Part shown: positions 1 through 7,299 of the stretch, in pieces
How the letters are laid out: each line of letters begins with the position of its first letter
Numbering within the stretch: the first letter of the stretch is position 1
Source: Nitrospiraceae bacterium
GTDB taxonomy: Bacteria; Nitrospirota; Nitrospiria; Nitrospirales; Nitrospiraceae
Assembly: GCA_025934615.1 (NCBI GenBank)
Contig: JAICXS010000008.1
Span: 1 to 13,842 of the forward strand
Direction of reading: 5' to 3'
Length of the DNA: 13,842 bases
The notes under the pieces: model-generated
The model's input: the letters and a program-made list of their open reading frames with translations, nothing else
The model's database searches: none
What the model was told of the DNA's origin: nothing
Position numbers and translations under genes: made by a program

Positions 1-267
1 CAGCACGGCGACCCGACGGCCGGCGGCAAGAAGCGCTTCTGTTACTGCAATGGTGACCGGCGTTTTGCCGGTGCCGCCGACGGTCAAATTTCCTATGCTC
101 ACGACACGACAGGGCAGTCGCCGCTGGGAAAGCCACCCTCGATCGTAGAGATGATTGCGGCATTGAATCACCCATCCATAGGGAACGGAGATCGCTCGGT
201 AAAAAAGTGATGAACGATGACCGATGAGTGATGAGCGGTTGATCGCACCTACTTTCTGACAATTCAT
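1..267 (-). CDS. lpxK: Tetraacyldisaccharide 4'-kinase LpxK, N-terminal 89 residues (cut by window edge)
   Basis: LpxK phosphorylates the 4' position of the tetraacyl-disaccharide 1-phosphate to make lipid IVA at the inner membrane. Only the first 89 codons are in the window; the frame is open to base 1. The family's P-loop is clear: GNLTVGGTGKTP at residues 59-70, with K68 and T69 as the phosphate-binding residues, preceded by the usual short amphipathic membrane-associated segment (about 20-45). The only ATG in frame upstream of that segment is at 267-265, right after the waaA stop (TGA, GCG, ATG, all in one frame). The first ~20 residues (MNCQKVGAINRSSLIGHRSS) are written by an inverted heptamer repeat and do not look like LpxK sequence, so the start is less sure than the identity. 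No clear ribosome binding site precedes it, so coupling to waaA is likely. Confidence 0.9.
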   Translation of the reverse strand, partial: MNCQKVGAINRSSLIGHRSSLFYRAISVPYGWVIQCRNHLYDRGWLSQRRLPCRVVSIGNLTVGGTGKTPVTIAVTEALLAAGRRVAVL

Positions 268-290
268 CGCTCATCGCTCATCATTCATCG
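208..290. repeat. Inverted array of GATGANY heptamers at the waaA-lpxK junction
   Basis: Four head-to-tail heptamers of form GATGANY occupy 209-236 (GATGAAC, GATGACC, GATGAGT, GATGAGC). Four more lie in inverse orientation at 262-289 (on the minus strand GATGAAT, GATGAGC, GATGAGC, GATGAAT). The arms can pair over 28 bp with 23 matches around a 25-nt loop, so the mRNA could fold into a long stem just at the waaA stop and lpxK start. The array is translated: it encodes the last residues of WaaA and the first residues of LpxK. Confidence 0.85.
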
Positions 291-1629
291 TGGCTTTATG
301 GGCGGACAGGACCATGGTGACGCTCTGCCGATCGTGGATGGGCACTCGCGCGTGGAGCAGGCGCGTGATAACGTCGGCGGTTCGATCAAGAGCGCCCCTA
401 TTGTCTAAGACGACTTGTTGAGCGGCTTGGCCCATTCGTTCGAGCGCCGATCGATCTCGCAGTACGGCCGCCATATGTACGGCCAAATCGGCTCCATCCG
501 TCGCTCGTCGACCGCCCCCGGCCTGAAACAGGAGGTCCGCGATCTCTGTACAATGATCTGTGTACGGACCAAAAAAGACGGGCTTACGCCACACGGCAGG
601 CTCCAAGAGGTTATGACCTCCTATGGGTACAAACGTACCTCCTACGAATGCGGCGACCGCGTAGCGATAGACCATGGCCAGTTCCCCTCGCGTATCGAGA
701 ATGAGAACCTTCGGCCCTTTCAGCGAAGCCGATCCACTCGTCAGCCGGCTTCGTCGAACGGCCGCAAGTCCTCTCGCCGCGACGGCCGTTTCAATCTGAG
801 CCGCTCTCTCGATGTGCCGGGGGGCCAAGAGCAGAACCAGGTTAGGGAATTGCTGCACGAGCGATCGATAGCAATCCAGCAATTGTTCTTCCTCGCCCGC
901 ATGCGTACTTCCCGCAACAAACAGTTCCTCCTTATCCATGAGCAGCAGATTTCGAAGGGCGTCGGAGTCCGGCTGGTCGATGTGAGGAGCCGGCTGGTCG
1001 AATTTGAGATTGCCGGTACACATGACCCGGTCCGCAGGCGCCCCTAAATTTGTGATGCGCTCCGCGTCGCGGCTCGATTGCATAAGGCAGCAGGTGACAG
1101 CCGCGAGCATCTGTTTCATCAACGGACGAATGAATCGGTAACCCCGGTATGACTGAGAGGAGAGGCGCCCATTCACTAAGACAATAGGCACTCCACGGCG
1201 CGACAGTATCCGTAACAAATTCGGCCAGAGCTCCGTTTCAACGCAGATAAACAGCGCGGGCCGTAAACGTTGAATCACGCTGGATACCACCCACGGAAAG
1301 TCCAACGGCACATAGCGATGTTCGGCAATACCCGCCAGACGTTGTTCGACGGCTTCGCGCCCTGTTTCCGTCACGGTGGTGACGATCAATCGATGGCCGG
1401 GATGCCGAGTGCGCAGCGTCCGCACAAGCGGCACCGCGGCAGTGACTTCCCCCAAAGAGACGGCATGCACCCAGATCACCGGCTGTGTCGATTCACGACC
1501 GGCCGACTCCGGCGGGTACCATCCCAACCGCTGAGGAAGGCCTCCTCGACATCGTTTCTTCGCCAACAGAATGGTGAGAATAGCCGGCGAAGCCACGAGG
1601 AGCGCAAGATTGTAAAGGATGTACCACAT
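271..1629 (-). CDS. waaA: 3-deoxy-D-manno-octulosonic acid transferase (Kdo transferase) WaaA/KdtA
   Basis: WaaA is a GT-B glycosyltransferase at the cytoplasmic face of the inner membrane that moves Kdo from CMP-Kdo to lipid A precursors. Visible are an N-terminal membrane anchor (first ~24 residues, from MWYILYNLALL), the acceptor-side motif HAVSLGEVTAA with the family's catalytic-base Glu (residue 61), ETELWPNLL, NGRLS, the hinge GNLKFDQ, and the CMP-Kdo-binding half with STHAGEEE, APRHIERA and FVGGTFVPIGGHNLLEP. I prefer the ATG at 1629-1627 (452 aa), because MWYILYN aligns with the usual WaaA N-terminus; a GTG five codons upstream (1644) would give 457 aa. Neither has a good ribosome binding site. 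Length is slightly above the usual ~425 because of a C-terminal tail; its last residues (MNDER) come from the heptamer repeat. The number of Kdo residues added cannot be read from sequence. Confidence 0.95.
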   Translation of the reverse strand: MWYILYNLALLVASPAILTILLAKKRCRGGLPQRLGWYPPESAGRESTQPVIWVHAVSLGEVTAAVPLVRTLRTRHPGHRLIVTTVTETGREAVEQRLAGIAEHRYVPLDFPWVVSSVIQRLRPALFICVETELWPNLLRILSRRGVPIVLVNGRLSSQSYRGYRFIRPLMKQMLAAVTCCLMQSSRDAERITNLGAPADRVMCTGNLKFDQPAPHIDQPDSDALRNLLLMDKEELFVAGSTHAGEEEQLLDCYRSLVQQFPNLVLLLAPRHIERAAQIETAVAARGLAAVRRSRLTSGSASLKGPKVLILDTRGELAMVYRYAVAAFVGGTFVPIGGHNLLEPAVWRKPVFFGPYTDHCTEIADLLFQAGGGRRATDGADLAVHMAAVLRDRSALERMGQAAQQVVLDNRGALDRTADVITRLLHARVPIHDRQSVTMVLSAHKATMNDER

Positions 1630-1645
1630 AGATGGTGATAACACG

Positions 1646-1724
1646 CACTAAAACTTACTGAGTAAGTGATGTAATTTTAAGAACTCAACGACGTCATTGT
1701 CTAATTACGTATTACTCAGTTACT
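1646..1724. repeat. Spacer repeat element between the acyltransferase gene and waaA
   Basis: This A+T-rich spacer is built of degenerate short words (ACTTACTGAGTAAG, then TTACTCAGTTACT at 1712-1724) and runs into the stop codon of the acyltransferase gene. It shares two blocks in the same order with the lpxI-downstream spacer: ACTCAACGA (1683-1691 here, 6411-6419 there) and TTACTCAGTTACT (1712-1724 here, 6449-6461 there). The lengths between the blocks differ. Confidence 0.7.
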
Positions 1725-2381
1725 TCAGTACTTCTTCATCCGCCTGAGCGGTAAGCCGGTTCAGCGCCGTCTCAAGCTCACGCCGCTTGCCTTCCATCTG
1801 AGCCGGGTCCGCGTCACGCGGCACCCAGATCGGACTGCCCCAGAGGAACACACCTTGTCCGAATGGATACGGGACTAGGAAGCCATCCCAACTGTTGAAA
1901 AGTTTTTTTTTGAGCAACTAAACGTCAGCGGCAGGATGGGAAGACCGGTTACCTTCGCAATCTGAATCACACCGGGCTGCGCGACGTACCGTGGACCTTT
2001 GGGCCCGTCGGGCGTGATGGCGATATCGACGCCGGATCGTCCTAATTTGATGAGCTGCCGTAGCGCCGCTGTGCCGCCTCTGGTGGAAGATCCTCTCACG
2101 GAATGGTACCCGAATCGGGACATGATTCGACTGATCAACTCGCCATCGCGATGCCGGCTGATTAAAATATGGATTTCCCGGCCACGGTACGCCAAGGGGA
2201 TCATCAATTGGCGACCGTGCCAAAAGGCCAGGATAAAATGCCGGTCGTCACGAGTGAGCGTGTCCGCAGCCTCGTTTCCACGAACGGTCATGCGCATGGA
2301 CATCCCCAACATCCTAATGATTGATGCGCCTACGGGCGGGAGTAGGGCAAGCGCCAACCGATTGAGGAACGCGAGCTTCAT
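1720..2381 (-). CDS. DUF374-type lysophospholipid/lipid A acyltransferase family protein, interrupted by a frameshift at an A9 run
   Basis: The first frame (2381 to 1875) gives 168 residues with hallmarks of the DUF374 branch of the LPLAT superfamily: FWHGRQLM (H55), SRHRDGE (75-81), VRGSSTRGG, ITPDGPKGPRYVA (122-134) and TGLPILPLTFS. After S157-K158-K159 it drops into a nonsense tail (NFSTVGMAS). The expected family continuation, KLFNSWDGFLVPYPFGQGVF, lies in the -1 frame and runs to a TAA at 1720, giving about 220 aa, the usual family size. The join is at nine A on the coding strand. These proteins transfer acyl chains to lipids at the inner membrane; its place between msbA and waaA suggests a secondary acyltransferase for lipid A (inference). 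Whether the gene is mutated, mis-sequenced or recoded cannot be decided from one sequence. No Shine-Dalgarno is seen before the ATG. Confidence 0.85.
1903..1911 (-). other. A9 slippery homopolymer at the acyltransferase frame change
   Basis: The coding strand reads TCA AAA AAA AAC in the upstream frame. A -1 slip on A-AAA-AAA, or one extra A added by the polymerase, gives TCA AAA AAA AAA CTT TTC and restores the conserved family sequence. A short GGGA/TCCC stem could form about 13 nt downstream, which is further than typical -1 stimulators. Confidence 0.8.
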
Positions 2382-2389
2382 CTAATTTG

Positions 2390-2414
2390 GAATGTTGAAT
2401 GTTGAATGTTGAAT
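2390..2414. repeat. Tandem heptamer GAATGTT, three perfect copies plus a partial one
   Basis: GAATGTT occurs at 2390-2396, 2397-2403 and 2404-2410, followed by GAAT. The array fills most of the 37-bp gap between the msbA stop and the acyltransferase start. No ribosome binding site is visible in it. Confidence 0.95.
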
Positions 2415-2418
2415 TACC

Positions 2419-4152
2419 TTACGGCGCTACGTCCTGAAACTGCAAGGCGTGAAGGCGTTTATACTGGCCGTCTTGTTTGAGCAAATCGTGATGCGAGCCG
2501 ATCTCGACGATCCGGCCGCGATCCAGCACGACGATGCGATGGGCATTATGAATCGTGGACAAGCGGTGCGCGATGACCAGCGTCGTGCGATTGTTCATCA
2601 GATTGGTCAGCGCGAGTTGAACGATGCGTTCGGACTCGGAATCCAAGGCCGAAGTCGCCTCGTCTAAAATCATGATCGGAGAATCGCGCAAGATGGCTCG
2701 TGCGATTGCCAGCCGCTGGCGTTCCCCGCCCGACAGCTTGACGCCATTTTCGCCGATGAGCGTGTCATATCCGTTCGGCAAGCGCAGGATAAAGTCATGA
2801 GCATAGGCTGCCTTCGCCGCCTCGATAACCTCATGCTCGGACGCGTCCATACGCCCGTACGCGATGTTGTATTTGATCGTTTCATCGAAGAGCACCGTAC
2901 TCTGCGAGACAATGCCGATTTGCCGCCGTAAGGATTGCAGGGTGTATTCTCGGATATCCTGGCCGTCAATCAACACACTGCCTCCGCTCGGCTCATAGAA
3001 CCGCGGGACGAGGCTGACCAAGGTCGTCTTTCCGCTGCCGCTGCTTCCGACAAGCGCCACGACTTCTCCGGCGGTGACGGTCAAATCAATGCCCGTGAGC
3101 GCCGGGACTTCACTGCTCTCATATTGAAACGTGATCCCTCGAAATTCCAGTGAACGAGCGATGGGCGCCAATTCCTTCAACCCTCGGTCACGGTTTTGTT
3201 CGTTCTCCAAATCCAGCACGGCAAAGACCCGTTCAGCGGCAGCCAGCGCCTGTTGAACGGTATTGTTAGCCCCCGAGAGCCGGCGAATGGGCGTATAGGC
3301 CATGAACATGGCGGTCAAAAAGGAGAAAAAGGCGCCGGGCGTCATGGCGCCCTGAATCACCAAGTATCCGCCATACCACACGATGGCCGCCACGCCGACG
3401 ACGCCGATCACTTCCATGTGAGAATTCCCGAGCGAGGAGACTTGAATGGCTTTCATCGTCATGCTGAGGAACGCCTCATTGCTGTGCCGAAACCGCTTCC
3501 CTTCAGCGTCCTCGCGGCCGAACGCTTTTACGATGCGGATGCCCGCGAGGGTTTCCTGGAGCGTCGAGGCCATGTCGCCCATGCGCTCCTGCCCCCGCAT
3601 GGACAGCTTTCGCAACCGTTGCCCCATCCGCACCATGGTATACGACGAGACCGGGATCACAAACAACGTCACTGCCGCCAGTTTCCAATTCTGATAAACA
3701 ATGACCACGAACATCGCCAGAAATGTCAAACTTTGTAGAAACAGGTCTTTCAGCACCCCGACGACGGCATTGGCCATAAGACTGACATCGTTGATTACAC
3801 GCGACACTAATCGACCGGAGGTATTCGAGTCATGGAAGCGAACCGGCAACCGCATCAACTGAAGGAACAGCGCCTCACGGATATCGGTAATCACCTGATT
3901 GCCGACATAGTTCATTAAATAGTTCTGCCCGTAACTGAAGGCCGCCTTCAACACGGCCACGGCTAAAATAGCGATCGGCAGTACATTGAGCAGGAAGGTA
4001 TCTTTATTGATAAAAATGCCGTCCAGGACCGGACGGACCAACCAGGCATAGGCGCCCGTCAAGGCGGCGACCAGTCCGGAGAAAATAAATGCGGCAATCA
4101 GCCGTACTTTGTACGGCTTGAAAAACTCGAGAAGCCGAATAAACTGTTTCAT
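2419..4152 (-). CDS. msbA: Lipid A export ATP-binding/permease protein MsbA
   Basis: MsbA is a homodimeric ABC exporter that flips core-lipid A across the inner membrane. An N-terminal six-helix transmembrane domain (about residues 15-310) is fused to a nucleotide-binding domain (about 325-577). With the ATG start, the NBD shows Walker A GSSGSGKTT (from 369), Q-loop IGIVSQ (Q417), signature LSGGE (473-477), Walker B IMILDE with catalytic E498, and the switch histidine in VIAHRLSTI (H529). ATG at 4152 is chosen over a GTG three codons upstream because GGAG (4161-4164) sits 8 nt before it and it overlaps the lpxB stop as ATGA, the usual sign of translational coupling. Length (577 aa) matches E. 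coli MsbA (582). All ATPase residues are present. A more general multidrug-exporter role is possible by sequence, but context strongly favours lipid A. Confidence 0.95.
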   Translation of the reverse strand: MKQFIRLLEFFKPYKVRLIAAFIFSGLVAALTGAYAWLVRPVLDGIFINKDTFLLNVLPIAILAVAVLKAAFSYGQNYLMNYVGNQVITDIREALFLQLMRLPVRFHDSNTSGRLVSRVINDVSLMANAVVGVLKDLFLQSLTFLAMFVVIVYQNWKLAAVTLFVIPVSSYTMVRMGQRLRKLSMRGQERMGDMASTLQETLAGIRIVKAFGREDAEGKRFRHSNEAFLSMTMKAIQVSSLGNSHMEVIGVVGVAAIVWYGGYLVIQGAMTPGAFFSFLTAMFMAYTPIRRLSGANNTVQQALAAAERVFAVLDLENEQNRDRGLKELAPIARSLEFRGITFQYESSEVPALTGIDLTVTAGEVVALVGSSGSGKTTLVSLVPRFYEPSGGSVLIDGQDIREYTLQSLRRQIGIVSQSTVLFDETIKYNIAYGRMDASEHEVIEAAKAAYAHDFILRLPNGYDTLIGENGVKLSGGERQRLAIARAILRDSPIMILDEATSALDSESERIVQLALTNLMNNRTTLVIAHRLSTIHNAHRIVVLDRGRIVEIGSHHDLLKQDGQYKRLHALQFQDVAP

Positions 4153-5279
4153 GTGCGGCACTCCGCCAACACCACCGCCGCCGCACGCTGCGAGGCTCCC
4201 GGTTCGCCAAGCGCTGCCCGCACTTCGTGGAGGGCTTCCCGCATTTGTCGATGCGCGGCACGATCGCGCAACAAATGCGAGGTCTCCTCCGTTAACCGCT
4301 CGGGGGTCACCTCATCTTGCAGCACTTCCGGCACAATAGACCGGCCGGCAATGAGATTGGCCAAGCCGATCCATTGGACACGGACGAGTTGCCGAGCCAA
4401 CCAAAATGTCATTCTGGGAGCGCGATAGACAATGATCATCGGTGTCCCGACGAGAGCTGCCTGCAGCGTCGCAGTTCCGGAGGCGATTAGCAGCACATCG
4501 GCCGTGGCCATGACCTCATTCGGCTGATGTTTCACGACGCGAATATTGACCGGACTGCCCGCCAATAATTGATCCATCAGACTGTCTTGGATGGTCCCGG
4601 CTTGCGCCATGATCACTTGAAGCCCTGGATACAGGCGGGCCAGCCGAGTCACCGTTTGCAACAGGACCGGGAGAATCAACTGCACTTCACCCACTCGGCT
4701 TCCCGGCAGAAGACCGATCACCGGAGTCGACGACTCCAGTCCGAACTGCTTTCGCAGTTCCACGCGGTCGTAGCATGGCTCTACAGCATCCAAGAGCGGA
4801 TGCCCCACGAACGTGCACGGCACTCCGGCCGCTCGATACAGAGGCTCTTCAAACGGCAGGGTGACCACGACATGATCGACTCGCCGTTGCATCCATCGCA
4901 TCCGACCCGGCCGCCACGCCCACAGTTGGGGCGCAATGTAATATACCACTCGGTGGCCGGCCTTTTTGGCGATGCGGGCAAAATGAAAATTCAGACCGGG
5001 GTTGTCGATCAGCACGACGGCATCCCAGGCTTCCGTTTGCAGTAGACGCCGCACGGTCTTCAGGCGATGGATCACGGCGCGGAGCGCACTCGGACCGATG
5101 AGGCCGATGATATCTAAATGGCCGATGCCCTCCACTACCTCCACGCCGGCCGCCTGCATGCGAGCGCCGCCGACACCGACCAACGCCGCGTCCGGCGCCA
5201 GGGCTTTGAGCGCAATGGCCAAGTTGGCCCCGTGTAAATCGCCGGAGGCTTCACCCGTGATGATAAGAATGCGCGGCAT
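4149..5279 (-). CDS. lpxB: Lipid-A-disaccharide synthase LpxB
   Basis: LpxB joins UDP-2,3-diacyl-GlcN to lipid X to form the beta-1',6-linked disaccharide 1-phosphate on the cytoplasmic face of the inner membrane (family GT19). The 376 aa match the family length (E. coli 382). Motifs: ITGEASGDLHGA near the N-terminus (7-18), LIDNPGLNFHFAR (D93 region), IAPQLWAWRPGR (115-126), TFVGHPLLD, LLPGSRVGEV (190-199), IASGTATLQAAL in the donor-binding half, and VYRAPRMTFWLAR followed by GLANLIAGR. The ATG at 5279 is the natural start (MPRILIITGEASG). No Shine-Dalgarno is seen; the 83-bp gap upstream carries a heptamer repeat. The stop overlaps the msbA start. Confidence 0.97.
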   Translation of the reverse strand: MPRILIITGEASGDLHGANLAIALKALAPDAALVGVGGARMQAAGVEVVEGIGHLDIIGLIGPSALRAVIHRLKTVRRLLQTEAWDAVVLIDNPGLNFHFARIAKKAGHRVVYYIAPQLWAWRPGRMRWMQRRVDHVVVTLPFEEPLYRAAGVPCTFVGHPLLDAVEPCYDRVELRKQFGLESSTPVIGLLPGSRVGEVQLILPVLLQTVTRLARLYPGLQVIMAQAGTIQDSLMDQLLAGSPVNIRVVKHQPNEVMATADVLLIASGTATLQAALVGTPMIIVYRAPRMTFWLARQLVRVQWIGLANLIAGRSIVPEVLQDEVTPERLTEETSHLLRDRAAHRQMREALHEVRAALGEPGASQRAAAVVLAECRT

Positions 5280-5290
5280 GGTTTAAAAGC

Positions 5291-5318
5291 GAAGGTACAA
5301 GGCAAAAGGCAAAGCTAA
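5291..5318. repeat. Degenerate heptamer repeat in the oxidoreductase-lpxB spacer
   Basis: AAGGCAA occurs twice in perfect tandem (5299-5305, 5306-5312), flanked by related heptamers (GAAGGTA before, AAGCTAA after). The remainder of the 83-bp spacer is A+T-rich with no other clear signal. Confidence 0.75.
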
Positions 5319-5362
5319 AACCCCGGTGTATCGAACTTCTACTTTTATTTTTTACGCGTAGC

Positions 5363-6322
5363 TTACTCACCTTCCACCGAATGTCGCTGCACAAACGAGC
5401 CGATCGATTCCAAGACTTGATGGGCGAGGGCCAGCGCGGCTGCGCCATCTTCCCCGGTGACGACGGGCGGCGTCTTCGAGACGATCGCATGGAGAAATGC
5501 CTCCAACTCGAGCTTCAACGGTTCATCGTCGGTCGTCTTCGCAGGCTCCATAAAAATTTCGGGGCGTTGATTGGTTCCGAGCTGCCGACGTAAAATCGCG
5601 GCCTGGCGAGCCTGATAGTCCACGGACAGATACGAATCGCGCTGGAACAGGCGGAGCTTTCGCATCCGCATCGTCGAAACACGGCTGGCCGTGAAATTCG
5701 CCACGCACCCGCTGGCAAAGGCAATACGCGCATTGGCAATATCGATCGTCGAAGATAAGACGGGCACCCCGGCGGCCCGCACTTCCTCCACCGCTCCCGG
5801 GTGAAAGGAGAGGACCATATCGAGATCGTGAATCATGAGATCCAGCACGACATCGACATCCGTGCCGCGTTCTCCAAACGGGCTCAATCGATGGCACTCG
5901 ATGAAGCCGGGCCGGTTGATCTGAGATCGCACCGCGCGAATCGCCGGATTGAACCGTTCGATGTGCCCGACCTGCAATACACGGCCGCACGCGCGAGCCG
6001 CCTCGATCAGCTCGGTTGCTTCCGCGAGCGTCACGGTGATGGGCTTTTCCACCAACACATGCACTCCCGCATCCAGACAGCGCTTCGCGACCGCATGATG
6101 GGCCGAGGTGGGAACGGCAATGCTGACCGCATCGACCTCACGAAGGAGCGCGGCCATCTCTGAATAGAAGCGAACACGGTGCTTGTCGGCGATGAGTTGG
6201 CCCCGCTTCGAATCCTGATCCGTTACCCCGATCAGCGTGGAGGTCGGCAGGGTCGCATAGAGTCGCGCATGGTGTTGTCCCAAATGGCCGACCCCAATGA
6301 CGCCGACTCGTAGCTTCTGCAT
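5363..6322 (-). CDS. Gfo/Idh/MocA-family NAD(P)-dependent oxidoreductase, GnnA-like (possible UDP-GlcNAc 3-dehydrogenase)
   Basis: A 319-aa two-domain dehydrogenase. The N-terminal Rossmann fold shows VGVIGVGHLGQHHAR (GxGxxG at 10-15). Next comes the family's EKP motif in LVEKPITVTLAEA, with catalytic-type K93, then QVGHIERFNPAIRA (118-130) and DLMIHDLDMV with H165, in the position of the active-site His region. In Acidithiobacillus ferrooxidans GnnA, a member of this family encoded between lpxA and lpxB, oxidises the 3-OH of UDP-GlcNAc so that GnnB can aminate it, giving amide-linked acyl chains in lipid A. Location here (lpxI-this-lpxB) and the GHIERFNP motif support a GnnA-like role, but no aminotransferase is adjacent, so the substrate is inferred. 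ATG at 6322 (MQKLRVGVIG) is chosen; a longer reading from 6394 would add 24 residues written by spacer repeat. No Shine-Dalgarno seen. Confidence 0.85.
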   Translation of the reverse strand: MQKLRVGVIGVGHLGQHHARLYATLPTSTLIGVTDQDSKRGQLIADKHRVRFYSEMAALLREVDAVSIAVPTSAHHAVAKRCLDAGVHVLVEKPITVTLAEATELIEAARACGRVLQVGHIERFNPAIRAVRSQINRPGFIECHRLSPFGERGTDVDVVLDLMIHDLDMVLSFHPGAVEEVRAAGVPVLSSTIDIANARIAFASGCVANFTASRVSTMRMRKLRLFQRDSYLSVDYQARQAAILRRQLGTNQRPEIFMEPAKTTDDEPLKLELEAFLHAIVSKTPPVVTGEDGAAALALAHQVLESIGSFVQRHSVEGE

Positions 6323-6464
6323 AGAGTGTAAATTAGTAATTACGTAAAATAAGTAGTGAGCAAGGCATCGGTGGATCAAGAAGTAAACGAGCAATTGAGT
6401 AATTAAGTAGACTCAACGAGTTGCCAGATCACTTCCCGAATTACTTACTTACTCAGTTACTGAG
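6323..6464. repeat. 142-bp repeat-rich spacer between lpxI and the oxidoreductase
   Basis: The spacer consists largely of short degenerate words: TTAGTAATTACGTAA at the oxidoreductase side, and at the lpxI side TTACTTACTTACTCAG followed by TTACTGAGTTACTG, with 8-bp period. ACTCAACGA (6411-6419) and TTACTCAGTTACT (6449-6461) recur in the spacer before waaA. A small CTCAGT/ACTGAG hairpin is possible. No promoter is convincing. Confidence 0.75.
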
Positions 6465-7295
6465 TTACTGCTTTTCAAGACCCACAATCGCGATGCCTGC
6501 TTGATCGGCCCGGCGCAACGTTTCGTCTCGATCGAGCAGCACGGTGCGACCCGCCTCCAAGGCGAGGACCGACGCATGCACGGCCTCCATCGTCTCAATG
6601 GTGCGTGGTCCAACCGCGGGCAGATCGAAGCGCAAGTCTTGTTGGGGTTTACATCGCTTCACCACCACCACGCCTTCGCGCCCCAGCGTGCCGCCTCGAC
6701 GGATGGTTTCATCGGTGCCTTCCACCGCTTCCACCGCCACCACGACGCGGTCTTTGATAACGACGCACTGACCGATATCCAATCGCCCGATGTCATGCGC
6801 GATGTCCCAGCCAAAATGAATATCGTCCCATTCTTTTTTCGTAGGTCCGCGCTTCGTGAGCGTTCCGCCCTCGACCAGAATGCCGGTCAGGCCGAACGTC
6901 GACTCCCGAATTTGAATCCCTTCCCGCTCCAACTCGGCTGCAATTTCGCGGAGAATGGCATCGTCCTTCCAAATTCGCAGCCGGCTCGCCAGCGCGAGCG
7001 CGCGAAAATCCGGACGCACGGTGGTAAACACGTGCGTCTTACTCACGCCGCCCAGCATGACGGCTTGTTGCACGCCGTCTTCTTTCAGCGCGTTGATCAG
7101 CTTATTGAATTGGCCGATCTTAATCCAATGGATGCGCTCGACATGCTGCTCCAACTCGGGAGCCGTCTCGCCGATGTGCGCGACGGCAGACACGGTGTAC
7201 CCCAATCGCTTGGCATTATCGGCAAAGATAATAGGAAACCGTCCGTTGCCTGCGATGAGTCCGATCCGCTGGCCGGACGCGAGCGACGGCTGCAT
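6465..7295 (-). CDS. lpxI: UDP-2,3-diacylglucosamine pyrophosphatase LpxI
   Basis: LpxI hydrolyses UDP-2,3-diacyl-GlcN to lipid X and UMP. It is the non-homologous replacement for LpxH, first described in Caulobacter as the DUF1009 protein. From ATG 7295 the product is 276 aa, the family length. It shows the N-terminal domain GQRIGLIAGNGRFPIIFA, the middle VMLGGVSKTHVF and RESTFGL, and the C-terminal catalytic domain with VVAVEAVEGTDETIRRGG and CKPQQDLRFDLPAVGPRT; D224 in FDLP lies where the Caulobacter enzyme has its essential Asp225. A longer frame reaches 7439, but that extension overlaps lpxA and is not family-like. The start lies 4 nt after the lpxA stop, so coupling is likely. No lpxH is in the window. 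Confidence 0.96.
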   Translation of the reverse strand: MQPSLASGQRIGLIAGNGRFPIIFADNAKRLGYTVSAVAHIGETAPELEQHVERIHWIKIGQFNKLINALKEDGVQQAVMLGGVSKTHVFTTVRPDFRALALASRLRIWKDDAILREIAAELEREGIQIRESTFGLTGILVEGGTLTKRGPTKKEWDDIHFGWDIAHDIGRLDIGQCVVIKDRVVVAVEAVEGTDETIRRGGTLGREGVVVVKRCKPQQDLRFDLPAVGPRTIETMEAVHASVLALEAGRTVLLDRDETLRRADQAGIAIVGLEKQ

Positions 7296-7299
7296 GGTT

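Noticed and set aside
208..290. CRISPR-like array
   Set aside because: Units are contiguous heptamers with no spacers of regular length, half of them inverted, and no cas genes are near.
415..1047. Open frame of 210 codons on the plus strand
   Set aside because: Antisense to waaA; composition and lack of motifs mark it as a shadow.
6323..6394. N-terminal extension of the oxidoreductase by 24 residues
   Set aside because: It is written by spacer repeat, and MQKLRVGVIGVG is the normal start for a Rossmann fold of this family.
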